Shown piece after piece: positions 60,762 to 64,000 of a DNA stretch of 64,000 bases. Source of the stretch: Hydrocarboniphaga sp. (GTDB lineage Bacteria; Pseudomonadota; Gammaproteobacteria; Nevskiales; Nevskiaceae); assembly GCF_028291725.1 (NCBI RefSeq), contig NZ_JAQGNT010000007.1:84000-147999 (forward strand). Reading direction: 5' to 3'. Numbering within the stretch: position 1 is the first letter of the stretch; each line of letters opens with the position of its first letter. A program made the translations under genes and the position numbers. The notes beneath the pieces were generated by a model. The model was not told where the DNA came from. It ran no database searches and saw only the letters and a program-made list of their open reading frames with translations.

Positions 60762-61748
60762 ATGAATTCTGCACCCACCCCGGATCGCGCGATCCTGGTC
60801 GACATGTACCGCAAGATGACCACGATCAAGCAGAACGACGAGAAGTCGCGCGCGATCATCCTCAGCGGCAAGATCCCGATGGTCTACTACTCGCCGCGCG
60901 GCCAGGAATGCATTCCTGCCGCCGTGTCGGTGAACCTGACGCCCGAAGACAACATCTGCACGATCTATCGCGGCACCCACGACATGATCGCCAAGGGCGT
61001 GCCGCTCAAGGACCTGTGGGCCGAGCTTGCGGGCCGCGCCACCGGCACCTGCAAGGGCAAGGGCGGGCCCATGCACATCACCCATCCGGCCTCCGGCGTG
61101 CTGGTGACCACGGGCATCGTCGGCTCCAGCCTGCCGATCGCCAACGGCGTGGCGCTGGCCTCGCAGATCCGCGGCGACAAGCGCGTGGCCGTGGCCTACT
61201 TCGGCGATGCCGCGTCCAACATCGGCGCTTTTCACGAGGCGCTCAACATGGCCGCGGTGTGGAAGCTGCCGGTGATCTTCGTCTGCCAGAACAATCTCTA
61301 CGGCGAACACACCAAGTACGAGAAGACCACGGCGGCCAGGCAGATCGCCGATCGCGGCGCCGCCTACTCGATGCCCGGCATCCGCGTCGACGGCAATGAC
61401 CCCATCGCCATGTACAACGTCGCCAAGACCGCCATCGACCGTGCGCGCGCCGGCGAAGGCCCGACGCTGATCGAGGCCATGACCTTCCGCTTCTACGGCC
61501 ACGTGTTCGGCGACGCCGACAAGTACATGGACCCGGGCGAGAAAAAGGCGGCGATGGCGGCCGACCCGGTGCCGCGCTACCGCCAGTGGCTGATCGACAA
61601 CGGCCACATCACGGCCGGCGAACTCGAAACAATGGAACAGCAGATCGACGCCGAACTCACCGAGGCCATCGAAGCCGCCATCGCGGCGCCGTGGCCGGAA
61701 GTCTCGGAGCTGCGCAAGGACGTCTTCGCCGAAGAAATCGCGGCCTGA
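60762..61748 (+). CDS. 2-oxoacid dehydrogenase E1 component alpha subunit
   Basis: This protein of about 328 residues is the TPP-binding alpha chain of a pyruvate/acetoin/branched-chain dehydrogenase-type E1. It has YSPRGQECIPAAVSVNL, the TPP motif AYFGDAASNIGAFHEALNMAA (GDA-N type), FVCQNNLYGEHTKYEKTT and GKGGPMHI. GGAGGAA precedes the ATG at 60762. It heads the operon E1-alpha / E1-beta / lipoyl / E2. The acceptor acid is not fixed by sequence; acetoin dehydrogenase-type is likely. Confidence 0.9.
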   Translation: MNSAPTPDRAILVDMYRKMTTIKQNDEKSRAIILSGKIPMVYYSPRGQECIPAAVSVNLTPEDNICTIYRGTHDMIAKGVPLKDLWAELAGRATGTCKGKGGPMHITHPASGVLVTTGIVGSSLPIANGVALASQIRGDKRVAVAYFGDAASNIGAFHEALNMAAVWKLPVIFVCQNNLYGEHTKYEKTTAARQIADRGAAYSMPGIRVDGNDPIAMYNVAKTAIDRARAGEGPTLIEAMTFRFYGHVFGDADKYMDPGEKKAAMAADPVPRYRQWLIDNGHITAGELETMEQQIDAELTEAIEAAIAAPWPEVSELRKDVFAEEIAA

Positions 61749-61774
61749 CCTCGTCCGGCCCCCAGGAGAACAAC

Positions 61775-62800
61775 ATGACAACCGAAACCGCAAGCAAGCC
61801 CGCCGTCAAGAAAGTCGGCATGATCCAGGCGCTCAACATGGCGCTGCACGAGGCGATGTCCAAGGACGACAGCGTGATCGTGATCGGCGAAGACGTCGCC
61901 GACCCCGAGGAAGGCGGCATCGTCGGCGTCACCAAGGGCCTGTCGACCGCCTACGGCGACCTGCGCTGCCGCTCCACGCCGATCTCCGAACAGGCCATCG
62001 TCGGCGCGGCCATCGGCGCCGCCATCATGGGCATGAAGCCGATCGCCGAAATCATGCTGATGAACTTCACCACGGTCGCGATGGACATGATCGTCAACCA
62101 CGCCGCCAAGCTGCGCTTCATGTCGGGCGGCCAGACCAACGTGCCGCTGGTGATCCGCACCGCCACCGGCGCCGGCCTGTCGGTCGGCGGCCAGCACGCG
62201 GACTACTACGAGGCCTGGTTCGCGCACACGCCGGGCATCAAGGTGGTGATGGCCTCGACGCCCGCCGACGCCTATGGCCTGCTGCTATCGGCCATCGACG
62301 ATCCCGATCCCGTGATCTTCGTCGAGAACACGCTGCTGTACTTCACGCAGGGCGAGCCGCCCGAGCCGGGCAAGCGCATCCCGCTGGGCCTGGCCAAGGT
62401 GGTGAAGCCGGGCAGCGACGTCACGCTGGTCTGCTACGGCTCGCATGTCGCGCCGTCGCTGGCCGCGGCCGGCAAGCTCGAAGCCGATGGCATCTCGGTC
62501 GAGGTGATCGACCTGCGCACGATTTCGCCCTGGGACAAGAAGACCGTGCTGGCCTCGGTGGCCAAGACCGGCCGCGCGGTGATCACGCACGAGGCGGTCA
62601 AGCCCTTCGGCGTCGGCGCGGAGATCTCCTCGGTGATCCACGAAGAGCTGTTCGACCAGCTCAAGGGGCCGGTGCAGCGCGTCGGCGCGCCTTACTGCCC
62701 GGTGCCCTACTCCAAGCCGCTGGAAGTCGCGTTCATGCAGGGCGCCGACGCCATCGAGGCCGCGGTGCGCAAGACGCTGCAGGCGCGCGCCGTCGCCTGA
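61775..62800 (+). CDS. 2-oxoacid dehydrogenase E1 component beta subunit
   Basis: This protein of about 341 residues is the E1 beta chain: MIQALNMALHEAMSKDDSVIVIGEDVADPEEGG, STPISEQAIVGAAIGAAIMG, VPLVIRTATGAGLSVGGQHADYYEA and the C-terminal VSVEVIDLRTISPWDKKTV. It forms the alpha2-beta2 E1 with the upstream alpha chain, whose stop lies 26 bases before this start. AGGAG precedes the ATG at 61775. Confidence 0.92.
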   Translation: MTTETASKPAVKKVGMIQALNMALHEAMSKDDSVIVIGEDVADPEEGGIVGVTKGLSTAYGDLRCRSTPISEQAIVGAAIGAAIMGMKPIAEIMLMNFTTVAMDMIVNHAAKLRFMSGGQTNVPLVIRTATGAGLSVGGQHADYYEAWFAHTPGIKVVMASTPADAYGLLLSAIDDPDPVIFVENTLLYFTQGEPPEPGKRIPLGLAKVVKPGSDVTLVCYGSHVAPSLAAAGKLEADGISVEVIDLRTISPWDKKTVLASVAKTGRAVITHEAVKPFGVGAEISSVIHEELFDQLKGPVQRVGAPYCPVPYSKPLEVAFMQGADAIEAAVRKTLQARAVA

Positions 62801-62825
62801 TTCACTCACTCCGATAAGAGAAGTC

Positions 62826-63056
62826 ATGACCACATCCATCCTGATGCCCAAAGTCGGTTTTTCGATGAACGAAGGCACCGTCGCCGAATGGCTGGCCGCG
62901 GACGGCGCCACCGTGACGCAGGGCGAACCGCTGTTCAGCCTGGAGAGCGAGAAGTCGGTGCAGGAGATCGAATCTCCGGCTTCCGGCAAGCTCAAGATCA
63001 TCGCCATCCCCGGCGAGGTCTATGAAGTGGGTACCGTGCTCGGCGAAATCACGTGA
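62826..63056 (+). CDS. Free-standing lipoyl-domain protein
   Basis: This 76-residue protein is a lone biotinyl/lipoyl domain: ILMPKVGFSMNEGTVAEWLA and the lipoylation lysine in SLESEKSVQEIESP. It would carry the acyl group between E1 and the separate E2 catalytic protein. It overlaps the next gene by four bases (GTGA). The usual linker and E3-binding domain are absent. Confidence 0.9.
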   Translation: MTTSILMPKVGFSMNEGTVAEWLAADGATVTQGEPLFSLESEKSVQEIESPASGKLKIIAIPGEVYEVGTVLGEIT

Positions 63057-63820
63057 GCGCGCCGACGGTAACGGAGGCTCTCGCGGGCCTGCCCCCGCTG
63101 CCATCGGTGGACTTCGCGCTGTTCGGCGAAGTGGAGAGCAAGCCAGTAACGCGCATCAAGCGCTTCACCGCGGCCTTCCTCACGCGCAACTGGGTTACCA
63201 TTCCGCACGTCACCCATCACGACGAAGCCGACGTGACCGCACTCGAGGCACTGCGCCGCCGCCATGCGGCCGCGCAACCCGAGGCCAAGATCACCGCCCT
63301 GCCGTTTCTGATGAAGGCCGTAATCAAGTCCCTCGCGCAGTATCCGCAGTTCAACGCCTCGCTCGACGCGACCGGCGCGAACCTGGTGTTCAAGAAGTAT
63401 TTCCACGTCGGCATCGCCGTCGACACGCCGCGCGGCCTGCTGGTGCCGGTGATCCGCAACGTCGATCGCAAGAGCATCGCCGAACTGTCCGCAGAGCTCG
63501 CCGCGGTATCGCGCAAGGCGCGCGAGAAAGGCCTGTCGATGGACGAGATGTCCGGCGGCTGCTTTTCGATCAGCTCGCTGGGCGGCATCGGCGGCACCGC
63601 GTTCACGCCGATCATCAACGCACCGGAAGTCGCCATCCTTGGCGTCTGCCGCTCGTTCCAGAAGCCGCTGCCGAGCCGCGACGATCCGCAGCGCATCGAC
63701 TGGCGCACCATGCTGCCGCTGTCGCTGAGCTACGACCACCGCGTGATCGACGGCGCCGAGGCCGCGCGCTTCTGTGCATCGCTTGCGGCGAGCCTGGCAG
63801 AGCCGGAATCGCTGGCCTAG
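63053..63820 (+). CDS. E2 acyltransferase catalytic domain without lipoyl part
   Basis: This 255-residue protein is the CoA-dependent acyltransferase core of an E2. It has RIKRFTAAFLTRNWVTIPHVTHHDEADV, FHVGIAVDTPRGLLVPVIRNVD, FSISSLGGIGGTAFTPIIN and the active site LSYDHRVIDGAEAARF (His and Asp). No lipoyl or peripheral-subunit-binding domain is fused. It starts at GTG within the lipoyl gene's end. E3 (dihydrolipoamide dehydrogenase) is not in the window. Confidence 0.92.
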   Translation: MSAPTVTEALAGLPPLPSVDFALFGEVESKPVTRIKRFTAAFLTRNWVTIPHVTHHDEADVTALEALRRRHAAAQPEAKITALPFLMKAVIKSLAQYPQFNASLDATGANLVFKKYFHVGIAVDTPRGLLVPVIRNVDRKSIAELSAELAAVSRKAREKGLSMDEMSGGCFSISSLGGIGGTAFTPIINAPEVAILGVCRSFQKPLPSRDDPQRIDWRTMLPLSLSYDHRVIDGAEAARFCASLAASLAEPESLA

Positions 63821-63823
63821 CGG

Positions 63824-63878
63824 CTCGCAACCCGCCTTCCGCGCATCGAGGAAGAACGCGAAAGGCGGGTTGCACCCC
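63824..63878. repeat. REP-like pair, family E (copy 2)
   Basis: CAACCCGCCTTCCGCG and CGCGAAAGGCGGGTTG form a hairpin just after the E2 stop. It resembles the pair after OmpA and may act as a terminator. Confidence 0.75.
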
Positions 63879-63900
63879 AATGGCACTACCTTAGGAAGAA

Positions 63901-64000
63901 AATCCCCTCTCCCGCTTGCGGGAGAGGGTGGCGCGGAGCGCCGGGTGAGGGGCTTCTTCCCGCCGAACAGCCCCTCATCCGCCCCTTCGGGGCAGCATCG
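63901..64000. repeat. Inverted repeat, family G (copy 2), running off the window
   Basis: CCCTCTCCCGCTTGCGGGAGAGGG is a perfect hairpin, followed by CCGGGTGAGGGGC and a partner CCCCTCATCCGCC. It continues to the window edge. Confidence 0.7.

Noticed and set aside
1..64000. tRNA, rRNA, tmRNA and 6S RNA genes
   Set aside because: None recognised on either strand by eye; a covariance-model scan would be needed to exclude small RNAs.

Overview
The window is high-GC DNA that reads as the chromosome of an aerobic gammaproteobacterium. The order rpoE-rseA-mucD ... lepA-lepB-DUF4845-rnc-era-recO, the locus sdhCDA-sdhB-sdhE-ygfX, and many REP-type palindromes with GTAGG/CCTAC ends point to the Nevskiales/Solimonadaceae/Xanthomonadales side of the class. 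That placement is inferred from gene order, not computed. No rRNA, tRNA, CRISPR array or complete insertion sequence was seen.

Region by region. (1) 1-3.3 kb is an accessory edge: a truncated outer-membrane barrel gene, a DUF1353 gene, a decapitated membrane-fusion-protein gene and an orphan IS66-type accessory gene. (2) 3.3-7.7 kb holds a signalling pair of unknown purpose: a protein joining a winged-helix DNA-binding domain, a Ser/Thr kinase, a membrane segment and TPR-like repeats; a small, lower-GC protein with internal repeats and two identical CNKSICT motifs; and a divergent LuxR-type regulator. (3) 7.9-17.2 kb is the sigma-E / leader-peptidase / RNase III housekeeping block. (4) 17.3-26.3 kb carries nadB, a TIGR01777 epimerase, the succinate dehydrogenase operon with two flavinylation/assembly factors (SdhE and an SDHAF4-like protein), and ygfZ. 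(5) 26.3-38.6 kb holds a SPOR protein, a CheR-PAS-GGDEF-EAL protein, argD-like aminotransferase, thioesterase, a cytochrome c operon, and the transsulfuration pair CBS / cystathionine gamma-lyase. (6) 38.8-46.9 kb is a complete Nit1C cluster (nitBCDEFGH type), the set linked to nitrile and cyanide nitrogen use. It has an added DUF1348 gene, a divergent MocR-type regulator, tandem operator-like repeats and a very good sigma-54 promoter match. (7) 46.9-52 kb holds a REP-associated transposase (RAYT) bracketed by its presumed REP pairs, an S46 peptidase, an orphan SecD-P1-like protein, an epimerase and gene scars. (8) 53-64 kb looks like an inducible catabolic/uptake island: AraC regulator, TonB receptor, OmpA protein, NTF2-like protein, Tyr phosphatase, APH-like phosphotransferase, TetR regulator and a 2-oxoacid dehydrogenase complex whose E2 is split into separate lipoyl and catalytic genes.

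The strongest unexplained signals are four. First, the regulatory design of the Nit1C cluster: MocR, 11-bp-phased repeats and a sigma-54 promoter together. Second, the kinase/transcription-factor pair with the CNKSICT repeat protein. Third, REP elements whose GTAGG tip supplies the TAG stop codon of at least six genes and probably a seventh. Fourth, a shared 16-bp palindrome that ties the phosphotransferase promoter to the TetR/E1 promoter.
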